Shown one piece after another: positions 9,051 through 18,425 of a DNA stretch of 53,893 nt. Source of the stretch: Planctomycetaceae bacterium (GTDB taxonomy: Bacteria; Planctomycetota; Planctomycetia; Pirellulales; UBA1268); NCBI GenBank assembly GCA_005789975.1, contig SXWC01000170.1, positions 1 through 53,893 of the forward strand, written 5' to 3'. How positions within the stretch are numbered: position 1 is the stretch's first letter; each line of letters starts with the position of its first letter. The position numbers and the translations under genes are program-made. Under the pieces are notes generated by a model. The model ran no database searches. It saw nothing but the letters and a program-made list of their open reading frames with translations, and was not told where the DNA came from.

Positions 9051-10160
9051 TCACGACGACGGGAATGTCTCGCAGGGAAGGCCAAAGGCGGCGGCGACGG
9101 CGGGCTGAACGAGCCGGCCGTCGAACACGTTGACGGCCGAGCGGATGGCGGGGCTCCGTCTGGCGGCGGCCTCCACACCCTGCGACGCGAGTTCGATCAC
9201 GTAGGGGAGCGTGGCGTTGCAGAGGGCGTAGGTGCTCGTGCGGCCCACGGCCCCCGGCATGTTGGTCACGCAGTAATGGACGACGTCGTCCACGACATAG
9301 GTGGGCTCGGCATGGGTCGTGGGACGGCTCGTCGCCACGCAGCCCCCCTGATCGATGGCGACGTCGATGATCACCGCGCCGGGCTTCATCAGGGCGAGGT
9401 CCTCCCGCTCGACGAGATGCGGCGCCCGTGCTCCCGGAATGAGAACGCTGCCGATCACGAGATCCGCCCAGCCCAGCCGCTCCCGGATCGTGTGGCGATC
9501 GGAGTAGAGGCAATCCACGTTGGGGGGCGTGACGTCGTCGAGATACCGGAGCCGCTCGAGGCTGGTGTCGAGCAATGCGATGGTGGCACCGAAGCCGGCG
9601 GCGACCTTGGCGGCGTTGGCGCCGACGGTTCCAGCGCCGAGCACCAGCACGTTGGCGGGTGCCACGCCGGGCACGCCCCCGAGCAGGATGCCGCGGCCCA
9701 TCTGCGGCCGTTCCAGATACTTCGCCCCCTCCTGGATGCTCATCCGGCCCGCCACCTCGCTCATCGGGATGAGCAGGGGAAGCCTTCCGCGGTCGTCGCG
9801 GAGCGTCTCATAGGCCACCGCCGTCGCACCGGCAGCCATGAACCCCTCGGTGAGCCGGCGGTCGGCGGCGAAGTGGAAGTAGGTGAAGACCACCTGCCGC
9901 GGACGAATCAGGCGGAGTTCCGGCGGCTGCGGCTCCTGCACCTTGACGATCAGGTCGGCCCTGGCGAAGACCTCGGCGGCCGTGTCGGCCAGGTCGGCGC
10001 CGCACCGGGCGTAGGCCTCGTCGGTGAGGCCCGAGCCCGCACCGGCCGACCGCTCCACGACGACCGTATGGCCCCCGCGGACGAGTTCCTCCACGCCCAC
10101 GGGCAGCAGCGCCACGCGGTATTCATCCCGCTTCGTTTCCCGGGGCACGCCGACGATCAT
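9051..10160 (-). CDS. ald: alanine dehydrogenase
   Basis: NAD-dependent interconversion of L-alanine with pyruvate and ammonium, in the cytoplasm. 369 residues with the family N-terminus MIVGVPRETKRDEYRVAL, substrate-site Lys73 and His96 (FTYFHFA), the Rossmann motif VLGAGTVGANAA and the C-terminal MPGAVGRTSTYALCNATLPY signature. The start ATG overlaps the stop of the upstream oxidoreductase (ATGA), so translation is likely coupled. It could feed pyruvate from alanine or assimilate ammonium; which direction is used cannot be read from the sequence. Confidence 0.95.
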   Translation of the reverse strand: MIVGVPRETKRDEYRVALLPVGVEELVRGGHTVVVERSAGAGSGLTDEAYARCGADLADTAAEVFARADLIVKVQEPQPPELRLIRPRQVVFTYFHFAADRRLTEGFMAAGATAVAYETLRDDRGRLPLLIPMSEVAGRMSIQEGAKYLERPQMGRGILLGGVPGVAPANVLVLGAGTVGANAAKVAAGFGATIALLDTSLERLRYLDDVTPPNVDCLYSDRHTIRERLGWADLVIGSVLIPGARAPHLVEREDLALMKPGAVIIDVAIDQGGCVATSRPTTHAEPTYVVDDVVHYCVTNMPGAVGRTSTYALCNATLPYVIELASQGVEAAARRSPAIRSAVNVFDGRLVQPAVAAAFGLPCETFPSS

Positions 10161-11494
10161 GACACGGCTGGCTGGGTCACCGACGTGATCTTGAAGGTCT
10201 CGGGCATGGGCAGCGGGTAGTTGCCGTCCTTGTTGGGCACGACCGGGGGCGTCGTCTCCCAGGTCGGATCCTCGGGCATCGTGCGGTAGTCGAGCGCGAG
10301 GGCCTTCTCAAACTCCCAGTTCTTGCCCGAGTAGGTCGCCAGCCGGCCGAGCACCGACGAGAAACTCGAGGTGGCGCCGTACGAGGCGTTGTTCTTCGGC
10401 GTGTCGGTGCGGATCGCGGCGTGAAGTTCGTCGTGCTCGACCTGGTAGGGATCGGGATCGGGGCCCGAGAACTTCCAGAGCTCGTTGCCCTCGAGGTCGG
10501 TGATTCGGGCGAACCCCGGGTGGAGCCGGATGACCCCCTTCGTTCCCTGGAACTCCTCGTCCACCCGGTTGTCGCCCCCGGGAAACTGCTTGCAATGGCT
10601 CGAGATCCTGACGCCGCCCGGGTAGGTGAAGTTGACGGCGTGATGGTCGTAGATTTCGCTGGGCTGGCTCGGCACGCGGTGCTGCCGGCCGCCGACGCCG
10701 TAGGCGGACACGGGCAGCTTGTCGAGAAACCAGTTGGCGACGTCGATGTTGTGGACGTGCTGCTCGGCGATGTGGTCACCACAGAGCCAGTTGAAGTGGT
10801 ACCAGTTGTTGACCTGAAACTGCATCTCGGTCGTGTTGGGCTGACGACTGCGGTGCCAGATGCCGCTGCCGTTCCAGTAGACCTGGCCGCCGATGATGTC
10901 GCCGATCATGCCCTCACGAACCTTGGCGAGCGCCTCGCGATAGCTGTTCTGGTAACGCCGCTGCAGGCCCACCACCACCTTGAGCTTCTTTTCGTCGGCC
11001 TGCCTGGCGGCCTCGAGAACGAGGCGGGCACCATAGCTGTCGACACACACCGGCTTCTCCATGAAGACATGCTTGCCCGCCTTCACGGCGGCGTCGAAGT
11101 GAAACGGCCGGAAGCCCGGCGGCGTTGCCAGGATGACGAGGTCTGAGGCGTCGATCACCCGCTTGTAGCCGTCGAGACCGTCGAACCGACGATCCTCCGG
11201 GCAGTCGACCTTGTCGCCCATGCCTTCGACCGCCCGCATGGCGCCGTCGATGCCCCCCTTGAAAGCGTCGGCGACGGCGGTGAGTTTCGCGTTGGAACCC
11301 GGCACCGAGAGCGTCTGCACGAGGGCTCCACGGCCACGGCCGCCCGCCCCGATCAGGCCGATGCGGAGCACGTCGCTCGACGGATTGTCGGCGTGCACGC
11401 CCCGCATGCCGAGCGACGTCGCGGCAGTCACGGCCGCGCCTGTGGCCAGCAGGGCATCGCGACGCGACAGAACGGTGTTCGTGGGGGTTGGCAT
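10157..11494 (-). CDS. Gfo/Idh/MocA oxidoreductase with Tat signal
   Basis: 445 residues. The N-terminus has a twin-arginine signal (SRRDALLATGAAV), as often seen in planctomycete members of this family, so the enzyme probably works outside the cytoplasmic membrane. It then has a Rossmann fold (IGLIGAGGRGRG), the EKP motif (VFMEKPVCVDSYGA) with the conserved lysine, and the C-terminal GFO_IDH_MocA domain. The substrate is probably a sugar or polyol and cannot be named. ATG 11494 was chosen for the Tat motif; AGGAG lies about 12 nt before it. It overlaps ald by 4 nt. Confidence 0.88.
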   Translation of the reverse strand: MPTPTNTVLSRRDALLATGAAVTAATSLGMRGVHADNPSSDVLRIGLIGAGGRGRGALVQTLSVPGSNAKLTAVADAFKGGIDGAMRAVEGMGDKVDCPEDRRFDGLDGYKRVIDASDLVILATPPGFRPFHFDAAVKAGKHVFMEKPVCVDSYGARLVLEAARQADEKKLKVVVGLQRRYQNSYREALAKVREGMIGDIIGGQVYWNGSGIWHRSRQPNTTEMQFQVNNWYHFNWLCGDHIAEQHVHNIDVANWFLDKLPVSAYGVGGRQHRVPSQPSEIYDHHAVNFTYPGGVRISSHCKQFPGGDNRVDEEFQGTKGVIRLHPGFARITDLEGNELWKFSGPDPDPYQVEHDELHAAIRTDTPKNNASYGATSSFSSVLGRLATYSGKNWEFEKALALDYRTMPEDPTWETTPPVVPNKDGNYPLPMPETFKITSVTQPAVS

Positions 11495-11635
11495 GGCGAG
11501 ACGTCGCTCCTGATTGGACGGTGAATCGAGCGTGGAAGCTGGCCGCGCCCGGCGGTCGATCGAGCCGTCGGCCCGACGGGCGGACAAGCCGAAAGAATAG
11601 CGGCGAGCCGCTGTCTGTGGAAATCGCCAAAAGTC

Positions 11636-11669
11636 GAGGCCGCGGCAGGGTTGCCCCGGCCGCGGCCTC
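11636..11669 (-). terminator. strong hairpin after the DUF1559 gene
   Basis: An 11-bp perfect stem (GAGGCCGCGGC with its complement, arms 11636-11646 and 11659-11669) encloses a 12-nt loop. On the minus strand it is followed by a short CTTTTGG run. It lies between the end of the DUF1559 gene and the start of the Tat oxidoreductase, so it most likely terminates the former. Confidence 0.6.
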
Positions 11670-11703
11670 TCGAGATCAGGAAATGGTTGGGCTGAGGGCC
11701 GTT

Positions 11704-12762
11704 TTATTCGGACATGACGGCCGATTCGCCGCCCTGCCGCGAGCAGATGGCCATGTAGATCACCGGATCCATGTCGGCCGTGACCTGCGACACGTGCGTG
11801 TCTCCAAAACCGTGCATGACGATTCCGCCCTGATGATCACTGGAGTTGCCAAAACCCCAGGTCGAGCCCTTGAAGCCCGTCATGTAGGGTGCCGGCGTGT
11901 TGAGGCCGATGAGCGCCGATCCGAGCGCCCAAACGCCGTTGGTCTGCGTCGGCGTGGCCCCCGGCTTGACCGCCACGACCCAAGCCGTGTTGCCGTCGAT
12001 CCACGAGGCAAGCGAGTTTTCCTTGCTCTCGGCGATCATCACGGTCTTCGACATGCCGTCGGCAACGGCCGCCTGCGGCGTCCCGGCCCCCGACACCACG
12101 CCCGTCTGGTCCGGGGCAAACTGGATCGGACCCCGCGAGGCAAGGTTCGGGATGTCTCCTGGTCCGGCAGTGAGGGTGATCGTTCCCGGAGCGGGGAAGC
12201 CGACGCCCGCCATCGCCTTGTAGCACGTGATGCCCAGGTTGGCCTGCCCGCCGGTCGACGAACCGGTCAGGGTGGTGAGCGACCCTCCCGAGAAAGACGG
12301 ACAGATCAACTGCGCGATCGCCACGCTTCGCGCCGTCGTGCCGGTCAGATTCTGGCCGGTCACCGCCTGGTTGTCCCAGGGCGAGGACGCGAACTTGCCG
12401 GTGTTCGTCGAGACATTGTTGTACATCGCACCCTCTTCCATATAGGGCAGGATGTGGAAGATCCAGCTGTAACCCCCGCCCGCGGTCGCGCTTGCCGTTG
12501 CCGAGCCTGTCTGGAACAAGGTCGTGCCGAGCGGATTGCGATCCGTCACGGCCGGCAGACGCCGCCGGGTCGATTCGTACACCGTCACGGCCTGGGTGAG
12601 GCCGCGGATATTGAAGCTGCAGCCGGTGCGGCGGGCAGCCTCACGGGCCGACTGAACGGCGGGGAGCAGAAGACCGATCAGCGTGGCGATGATCGCGATC
12701 ACCACGAGAAGCTCGACGAGCGTGAAGCCTTGTCGTTTCGGATTGTGCAGGATGCGGGACAT
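11704..12762 (-). CDS. DUF1559 protein with type IV pilin-like N-terminus
   Basis: 352 residues. The N-terminus has the prepilin cleavage and methylation motif GFTLVELLVVIAIIATLIG followed by LLPAVQSAREAARR, the hallmark of the large planctomycete DUF1559 family. The body is a pseudopilin-like exported domain, and the C-terminus has the family H-x9-DG-type ending in degenerate form (HQGGIVMHGFGDTHV). Function is unknown; a surface or secretion pseudopilin role is presumed from the N-terminus. The start is ATG 12762, with GGAGG 5 nt before it. It is monocistronic, followed by a hairpin, and divergent from cca. Confidence 0.9.
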   Translation of the reverse strand: MSRILHNPKRQGFTLVELLVVIAIIATLIGLLLPAVQSAREAARRTGCSFNIRGLTQAVTVYESTRRRLPAVTDRNPLGTTLFQTGSATASATAGGGYSWIFHILPYMEEGAMYNNVSTNTGKFASSPWDNQAVTGQNLTGTTARSVAIAQLICPSFSGGSLTTLTGSSTGGQANLGITCYKAMAGVGFPAPGTITLTAGPGDIPNLASRGPIQFAPDQTGVVSGAGTPQAAVADGMSKTVMIAESKENSLASWIDGNTAWVVAVKPGATPTQTNGVWALGSALIGLNTPAPYMTGFKGSTWGFGNSSDHQGGIVMHGFGDTHVSQVTADMDPVIYMAICSRQGGESAVMSE

Positions 12763-12934
12763 GGAAACCTCCGCCCGTGAAGGGCTTGGGATGGGATGAA
12801 ACAATGGAATGAAAAATGACGCGGGAACTGCCCGGACAGGAATCATGAAGGTATAAGGAAAACCCCTGCCGAATCGCCCCAGAGTCAACTCCCATTGTAT
12901 CGGCAGAAAGCGTCGCCCGTCAACTGGTTCGCCG

Positions 12935-14203
12935 ATGGCAAAACCCTCCTCCGACCCGTCACAGTCTCGCGAGTTTGCCACGGCGGTGGTCCGCCGCCTC
13001 CGCAATGCCGGTCACGAGACCTTCTGGGCGGGGGGCTGCGTTCGGGACGAGCTCTTGGGAAGGATTCCAGCCGATTACGACGTCGCCACGGCCGCCCGCC
13101 CGGATGAGGTGCGAGCCCTTTTTGGCCGTGGCCGCACGCTCGCCGTGGGGGCGGCGTTCGGCGTGATCACCGTCCTGGGGCCCAGGGGGGCCGGTCAGGT
13201 GGAGGTGGCGACATTCCGGGCCGATGCCCCCTCCACCGATGGCCGGCATCCTGAGGGAGTGACCTTTTGCTCGGCCCGCGACGATGCCCAACGGCGGGAT
13301 TTCACGATCAACGGACTGTTTCTCGATCCGCTTTCGGGCGAAATCCACGACTTCGTGGACGGCAAACGCGACCTGACAGACGGGATCGTCAGGGCGATCG
13401 GCATGCCGGCCCTGCGGTTTGCCGAGGACCACCTGCGAATGCTGCGGGCCGTGAGATTCACCGCCTTCTTCGGATTCGTCCTGGAACAGGAGACGCGGGG
13501 CGCGATCGAGCGGATGCACCACCTCGTTGCCGGCGTGAGCCCGGAGCGGGTCGCCGCCGAGCTCCGGGCGATGCTGTCCCGGCCCGGCCGGAAACGCGCC
13601 CTCGAACTGCTCGCCGAGACGGGGCTCGCCGCCGAGGTGCTGGTCGAGGTGGCGCCGCCGGCGGTCGATGACGCCCGCTGGCACGACGCGGCTCGAATCG
13701 TGGCAGCTTTCGACGAACCCAACCTGCCGATGGCTCTCGCGACGCTCAGCGAGCATGCCGGCGCCGAGACGCTTTCGCGGATCGCATCGCGGCTTCGGCT
13801 TTCGAACCGCGAAGCCAAGGAGGCCGGATGGATCCGGGCCGGCGTGGCCGATCTGGCGGCCGGGGCCGAGCCCGCCGGGCGGCCGTGGTCCGGGATGCAA
13901 CCCTGGGTCGTCGGCGAACATGCCGAGGCGCTCGCCGACGTGCTCCGGGCCCGGGCCGCTTGCGGCCACGGGGAGGCGACCGCCGCCGCGTGGTTCACCC
14001 GGCAGGTCGCACGGCCGCGGGCAGAGATCGATCCGCCGCCGCTCGTGACGGGGGGCGAGTTGCTCGCGGCAGGCGTGCCGGCAGGCCCTCCGGTCGGCGC
14101 GGCGCTCGCCCGCATTCGTGACCTCCAGCTCGACGGTGCGATCGCGACGAAGCACGAGGCCCTCGCGGTGGCACGCGGAGCGTCCAACCCCCCGCCCGCT
14201 TGA
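12935..14203 (+). CDS. cca: tRNA nucleotidyltransferase / poly(A) polymerase family protein
   Basis: Adds CCA to tRNA 3' ends or, in a paralogous role, tails RNA. 422 residues. Class II nucleotidyltransferase head: GGCVRDELLGRIPADYD with the metal-binding Asp47 and Asp49, RRDFTINGLFLD, and the AEDHLRMLRAVRF motif of the neck. There is no HD phosphohydrolase domain. Both tRNA genes in this window lack encoded CCA, so a CCA-adding enzyme is needed and this is a good candidate. A poly(A) polymerase role cannot be excluded by eye. It is convergent with scpB. Confidence 0.82.
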   Translation: MAKPSSDPSQSREFATAVVRRLRNAGHETFWAGGCVRDELLGRIPADYDVATAARPDEVRALFGRGRTLAVGAAFGVITVLGPRGAGQVEVATFRADAPSTDGRHPEGVTFCSARDDAQRRDFTINGLFLDPLSGEIHDFVDGKRDLTDGIVRAIGMPALRFAEDHLRMLRAVRFTAFFGFVLEQETRGAIERMHHLVAGVSPERVAAELRAMLSRPGRKRALELLAETGLAAEVLVEVAPPAVDDARWHDAARIVAAFDEPNLPMALATLSEHAGAETLSRIASRLRLSNREAKEAGWIRAGVADLAAGAEPAGRPWSGMQPWVVGEHAEALADVLRARAACGHGEATAAAWFTRQVARPRAEIDPPPLVTGGELLAAGVPAGPPVGAALARIRDLQLDGAIATKHEALAVARGASNPPPA

Positions 14204-14249
14204 GCGGCTCGGCACGCCTCCCGTCGGCTCCGCTGCTGCGGCGGCTTCG

Positions 14250-14975
14250 CTACTGCGGCGGGTCGGTGGGTGCCGGCAGGTCGGCCAGACTCTCGAGCTT
14301 GAAGACCTCGAGAAACTTCTTCGTGGTCAGGTAGCAGGGCTCCCCCCCGTCGTCGTGCCGAAGTTCGAGGAGTCCGCGACGGACGAGCTGCCGGAGCACG
14401 GCCGGGCCGGCGTCGCACCCCAGCTCCACCAGGCGGTCGCGGTGCACGGGCTGGTTCCAGGCGACGGCCGCCAGCACGTCGAGCGACTCGCCGTCGAGCC
14501 GGACGAGCCGCGTCTTGGCCTCGAGAATATTCCCGAATCCCGCAAAGTCGCTGCGCAGCCGCATCACCCAGCCGGCGTCCTTCGAGACGACCTCATACGG
14601 GCAGTTGTCCGCGAGGTACCGCCGGCTCAACTGTCCGGCGAGGTCGTCGATCTCCTGCGGACGCACGCCCCGCATCAGGCCCGCGACCATCTGGCTCGAC
14701 AACGGCCTGCCCCCGGGCAGCCCCACGAAGAGCAACGCTTCGAGGATCGTCAGGGGACTCACGCGGCAGGCCGAGTCGGACGAGCCGGGATCGTCGAGAT
14801 CGGGCGACGCGTCGACGTGCACCACGTCGCCGGTCTCCTCCGGAGGGGCGGCATGCGGATCGGCGGCGCCCATCATCGCGGCGAAGGCCTGCGCGAGCCG
14901 GTCGATCGACAGGCCTCCATCGGCAGGAGGCGCGGCGAAGCCGGCGGCGGGTTCGGCTTGCTTCTTGCGGGCCAT
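14250..14975 (-). CDS. scpB: segregation and condensation protein B
   Basis: Part of the SMC-ScpAB condensin complex for chromosome segregation. 241 residues: about 75 poorly conserved, acidic, probably disordered residues, then the two winged-helix domains of ScpB. Matches include ILEALLFVGLPGGRPLS, the WNQPVHRDRLVELG second wing and the ending YLTTKKFLEVFKLESL. The long N-terminal extension resembles other planctomycete ScpB proteins. No scpA or smc is in the window. It uses a TAG stop. Confidence 0.88.
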   Translation of the reverse strand: MARKKQAEPAAGFAAPPADGGLSIDRLAQAFAAMMGAADPHAAPPEETGDVVHVDASPDLDDPGSSDSACRVSPLTILEALLFVGLPGGRPLSSQMVAGLMRGVRPQEIDDLAGQLSRRYLADNCPYEVVSKDAGWVMRLRSDFAGFGNILEAKTRLVRLDGESLDVLAAVAWNQPVHRDRLVELGCDAGPAVLRQLVRRGLLELRHDDGGEPCYLTTKKFLEVFKLESLADLPAPTDPPQ

Positions 14976-15018
14976 GATCGATGCTCCGGCGCGACTCGAC
15001 GCCCCTGATGCGGCCCGG

Positions 15019-15966
15019 TCAGCGTTGCTTGCCGGAACGCGGCCGCGACGTCTTCTTCAGCCGGCGGCCGTCCTTCGTCGCCGGCACGCTCTTGAGCGGC
15101 TCGGCCGCGCCGTCGAGAGGGTCGCCCGGCTGGATCGATGCCAGCCTCGCCTCGATCCGTTCCGCGTAGGCCGGCGAGAGCTCCATGCCGACGAATCGCC
15201 GGCCGAGTTTCTTGGCGACGGCAAGGGTGGTGCCGCTGCCGCCGAAGGGATCGAGGACCGTGTCACCCTCGTTGCTCGACGAGCGAATGATCCGGCCGAG
15301 CAACTGCTCGGGCATCTGGCAGCCGTGCCACCCGGATCGCTCCTTGAAGGTGCCGCAGACGCGGGGGAAGTACCAGGTGTCGGCGTCGGCGCCGAAGCCC
15401 TCGGGGAGATCCTGCGGGCGGAGGATCCAGGTGTCGTCGGGAAGCCGGCCGGTCGGGCAGGCCCGCTTGTCGCCGTAGACGAGCTCGCGGGCGCTCGGCA
15501 CGCGGATGGCATCGGTGTTGAAGGTGAAGCGTGCCGGGTCCTTCACGAAGTGGAACATGTGGGCGTGCGAGCGGCTGAACTTCTGCCGGCAGTTCACGCC
15601 GAAGGTGTAATACCAGACCACCCAGCTGCGGCAGGTGAATCCGAGTTCGCGGGTCGCGATCACCTTGAGTTCGGCCGCGTATTCGTCGCCGATCGCCAGC
15701 CAGAAGGTCCCGTCCGGCGTGAGCACCCGGCCCACCTCGGCGATCCACTTTTTCGACCACTCGAGATAGACGTCGGCCGCGAGCCGATCGTCGTAGGTGT
15801 CGTAGTCGTAGCCGATGTTGAACGGCGGGTCGGCGAAGGCCAACTGCACGGAGGAGGCGGGCGTCCGGGCGAGCAGGTCGAGGCAGTCGCCCCGGTGCAC
15901 CCGGTCAAGGGCGGGAGGGGCCGCCGCGGAGACGGCACTCGCTTCGGACACGGCGTGGTCGTTCAT
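15019..15966 (-). CDS. orphan beta-class DNA adenine/cytosine-N4 methyltransferase
   Basis: 315 residues. The catalytic motif IV DPPFN (in [13 protein letters not shown]) comes first and the AdoMet-binding FGGSGTT motif near the C-terminus, the order of beta-class amino-methyltransferases such as CcrM and HinfI. A target-recognition region lies between them. A basic tail ([18 protein letters not shown]) follows. No restriction endonuclease or specificity subunit is nearby, so it is probably a solitary, possibly regulatory, methylase; its target site is unknown. The start is ATG 15966; a TACACT -10-like box lies only 7 nt before it, suggesting a leaderless mRNA. Confidence 0.88.
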   Translation of the reverse strand: MNDHAVSEASAVSAAAPPALDRVHRGDCLDLLARTPASSVQLAFADPPFNIGYDYDTYDDRLAADVYLEWSKKWIAEVGRVLTPDGTFWLAIGDEYAAELKVIATRELGFTCRSWVVWYYTFGVNCRQKFSRSHAHMFHFVKDPARFTFNTDAIRVPSARELVYGDKRACPTGRLPDDTWILRPQDLPEGFGADADTWYFPRVCGTFKERSGWHGCQMPEQLLGRIIRSSSNEGDTVLDPFGGSGTTLAVAKKLGRRFVGMELSPAYAERIEARLASIQPGDPLDGAAEPLKSVPATKDGRRLKKTSRPRSGKQR

Positions 15967-15973
15967 GTGGGCG

Positions 15974-15979
15974 AGTGTA
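15974..15979 (-). promoter_or_regulatory. -10-like box directly before the methyltransferase
   Basis: TACACT lies 7 nt upstream of the ATG, the same arrangement as before miaB (TACACT, 7 nt, ATG). Transcription from it would begin at or next to the start codon. The -35 region is poor. Confidence 0.4.
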
Positions 15980-16087
15980 GGGCGTGTGGCCGCGGGATGC
16001 CATGTGACCGGAGGGTCGGGGGGAGCGGGTCGGTGTCGCGGGCGTGCTCCCCGCACTCGCGACCGGAGTGGCGTGACGAAAGCGGCC

Positions 16088-17377
16088 TCAGCCGCCGGTC
16101 GCGAGCCGCAGCGCCGCACGGCAGGCGTTTTCAAACGCCACCAGGTCGAGCTTCTCGTTCGTCGTGTGGATCTCCATCTGGCCGCAGCCGAGCGTCACGG
16201 TGGGCACCCCGTTGGCGGCCATCCAGTTGGCGTCGAGGCCGCCGTTGGAGATGTCGAGCCTTGGCGTGAGGCCGATGCCACGGACCGCCTCGCGAGCCGC
16301 GACCACACAGGGCTCGTCGTCGGCGAGCCGGAAGGCCTCGTAGTCGAGACGGCCCTCGACGGCGACCCGGCCCGTCTTCCCGTCGCTGCTCTTCACCTTC
16401 TTCGCCGCGTCGGCGAACGCCTTCTCGATCGCTTTGACGATCCGGCCGCGGAAGGCGGCGTCGTGGCCGCGGGCCTCGGCGCGGAGCGTGGCCGACTCGG
16501 CCACCACGTTGGTCGCGGCGCCCGCCTGGATCACCCCGACGTTGCTCGTGCCCCGCTTGCCGTCCTTCTCGATCAGGCCGTGCCAGCCGTTCTCCACCAG
16601 GGACGCGATCGCCAGCGATGCGATCGCGATCGCCGACACGCCCTTCTCGGGAGCGACGCCCGCATGGCTGGGGATGCCCTCGACGGCGATGTCCATCCGG
16701 TAGCCTCCCGTCGCACCGACGGTGATCTTCTCGACGGCACCGCCGTCGAAGTTGAAGGCGAGCTTTGGCCTCCCGAGATCGGCCGCCTTGACGAACCGCG
16801 CGCCATACAGGCCGATCTCCTCCTGGATCGCGAACAGGAGCGTGAGCGGCGGATGGGGCAGCTTCGACTTCAGGATCTGCACGGCCGTCGCGAGCACCAC
16901 CGCCACGCCGGCGCGGTCGTCGCCACCAAGGCCGGTCCTCGGGTCGGCGCTCTTCACGACGTTGCCCGCGACGACCGGCTTCGCCCCGAGGCAGACGGGC
17001 ACCGTGTCCATGTGTGCCATGAGCAGTCGCCGCGGGCCGGGAAGCGTGCCGGGGAGTTGCACGATCAGGTTGCCGACGTTGCCCTTCACGGGCGTCTTCG
17101 TGTGGGCGGCGTCGAACGCGATCGCCGACGCGGGGCAGCCCGCCTCGCGGAGCCACTTCACCACGCGTTCGGCCACCGCCTTCTCGTCCCCCGAGACGCC
17201 GGGGATCGCGAGCAGGTCCAGCACGATTCGGCGGGCCGTGGCGACGTCGGCGGCGGCCTGCTGTGGATCGGCGGTCGCGCGGCGTACACTGCCGGTCCGG
17301 CCCGAGGCCGCCTTGGAGGACGACGTGACTTTCGAGGACCGGACTTTCGCCGACGATGACGACGTGACGCGGGGCAT
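16088..17377 (-). CDS. M20 family metallopeptidase (peptidase T-like)
   Basis: 429 residues. Zinc-site motifs are present in order: [24 protein letters not shown], the EE pair in [10 protein letters not shown], an Asp in FNFDGG, and a final His in [11 protein letters not shown]. This fits a di-zinc aminotripeptidase-like enzyme that trims short peptides in the cytoplasm. The first ~33 residues are Ser/Lys/Arg-rich low complexity and overlap the start of the ABC gene on the other strand, so the true start may be later; no better ATG is visible. The ATG at 17377 has AAAGG 6 nt before it. Confidence 0.82.
   Translation of the reverse strand: MPRVTSSSSAKVRSSKVTSSSKAASGRTGSVRRATADPQQAAADVATARRIVLDLLAIPGVSGDEKAVAERVVKWLREAGCPASAIAFDAAHTKTPVKGNVGNLIVQLPGTLPGPRRLLMAHMDTVPVCLGAKPVVAGNVVKSADPRTGLGGDDRAGVAVVLATAVQILKSKLPHPPLTLLFAIQEEIGLYGARFVKAADLGRPKLAFNFDGGAVEKITVGATGGYRMDIAVEGIPSHAGVAPEKGVSAIAIASLAIASLVENGWHGLIEKDGKRGTSNVGVIQAGAATNVVAESATLRAEARGHDAAFRGRIVKAIEKAFADAAKKVKSSDGKTGRVAVEGRLDYEAFRLADDEPCVVAAREAVRGIGLTPRLDISNGGLDANWMAANGVPTVTLGCGQMEIHTTNEKLDLVAFENACRAALRLATGG
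17285..17319 (+). promoter_or_regulatory. -10-like box and RBS of the ABC operon
   Basis: TACACT (17285-17290), then 24 nt, then GGAGG (17315-17319), then 5 nt to an in-frame GTG at 17325. This supports transcription and translation of the ABC operon starting inside the antisense 5' end of the M20 peptidase gene. Confidence 0.5.
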
Positions 17378-18425
17378 GTGGGCCTTTCTGCGGAGAAGCT
17401 TCGGCGCCGCAGGCGACGACGGCCGCGCGGCAGCGGCAGTCTACGGGCGGCATGGCGAATCTTCCACGCCGGCGGCAGCGGCCGACGCACCGCCGATCAG
17501 CCTCGACGGCGTCGTCAAGCGGTACGGCCGGCGGACCGTGCTCGACCGCGTGACCTGCGAGGTGCGGCCGGGGATCGCGGGGCTCGTCGGGCCCACCGGC
17601 GCCGGCACGAGCACGCTCGTCCGGGCGATCCTCGGGCTCGTGCGGCTGGCCGCGGGACGAGTCGGGGTGTTCGGCGTCGATCCGGCGCGGCGGCCGAGGC
17701 TCGTGCGGCAGGCGGTGGGCGTGGTGCCCGAGGACGAGTGCACCGTGCCCGGACTGGCGGCGGTGGAGATGGTGCAATATGCCGCGAGGCTGTCAGGACT
17801 CCCCGGCACGGAGGCGCTCCGTCGCGCCCACGAGGTGCTCGACTGGTGCGACGCCGGCCAGGAGCGATACCGCCCGGTCGAGACGCTCTCGGTCGGCATG
17901 CGGCAGAAGGTCGCGTTCGCCGCGGCCATCGTCCACGACCCCCGGATGGTGATCCTCGACGAGCCCACCAACGGCCTCGATCCGATCGAGCGGCGGGCCA
18001 TGCTCGGACGGCTCACGACGCTCGCCCGCGAGCACGGCAAGACGATCCTCGTTTCGACGCACGTGCTCCCAGACGTGCAGTCGATCTGCGACCGCGTGAT
18101 CGTCCTGGCCGCCGGGCGGGTGCGGCTCGAGGGATCGCTCGATGAACTGACACGGCCGGTCGCGCCGCAGCTGAGGCTCGAAGCGACCGGTCCGCTCGAA
18201 GTCTGCCTGCAGCGATTGCGGGAACGTGGCATCGTGGCCGCGCGGGCCGACGCCACGACCCTGCTCGTGTCGGCGGAGGAGGATCGCCGGCTCGACGACA
18301 TCTGGCGGGCGGTGCGGGAATCGGGCGTGACGCTGCGGACGCTCGAACCGGCCCGCCGCAGGTTCGAGGATGTGTTTCTCCAGGCGATCGCACGGCCGGA
18401 GGAGGACGCCCATGCCGCTCCATGA
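17325..18425 (+). CDS. ABC transporter ATPase subunit with Thr replacing the Walker A lysine (1)
   Basis: 366 residues from GTG 17325 (GGAGG at optimal spacing; ATG 17376 is an in-frame alternative). It is an ABC-2 exporter-type nucleotide-binding domain with signature LSVGMRQKVAFA, Walker B and catalytic Glu in VILDEPTNGLDP, and H-loop STHV. The P-loop reads GPTGAGTST: the invariant lysine is Thr (ACG at 17607-17609). A C-terminal regulatory extension of ~90 residues follows. Three more genes follow with overlaps or tiny gaps. Target and direction are unknown; an ABC-2-type export or membrane-remodelling role is inferred from the partners. Confidence 0.85.
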   Translation: MTFEDRTFADDDDVTRGMWAFLRRSFGAAGDDGRAAAAVYGRHGESSTPAAAADAPPISLDGVVKRYGRRTVLDRVTCEVRPGIAGLVGPTGAGTSTLVRAILGLVRLAAGRVGVFGVDPARRPRLVRQAVGVVPEDECTVPGLAAVEMVQYAARLSGLPGTEALRRAHEVLDWCDAGQERYRPVETLSVGMRQKVAFAAAIVHDPRMVILDEPTNGLDPIERRAMLGRLTTLAREHGKTILVSTHVLPDVQSICDRVIVLAAGRVRLEGSLDELTRPVAPQLRLEATGPLEVCLQRLRERGIVAARADATTLLVSAEEDRRLDDIWRAVRESGVTLRTLEPARRRFEDVFLQAIARPEEDAHAAP

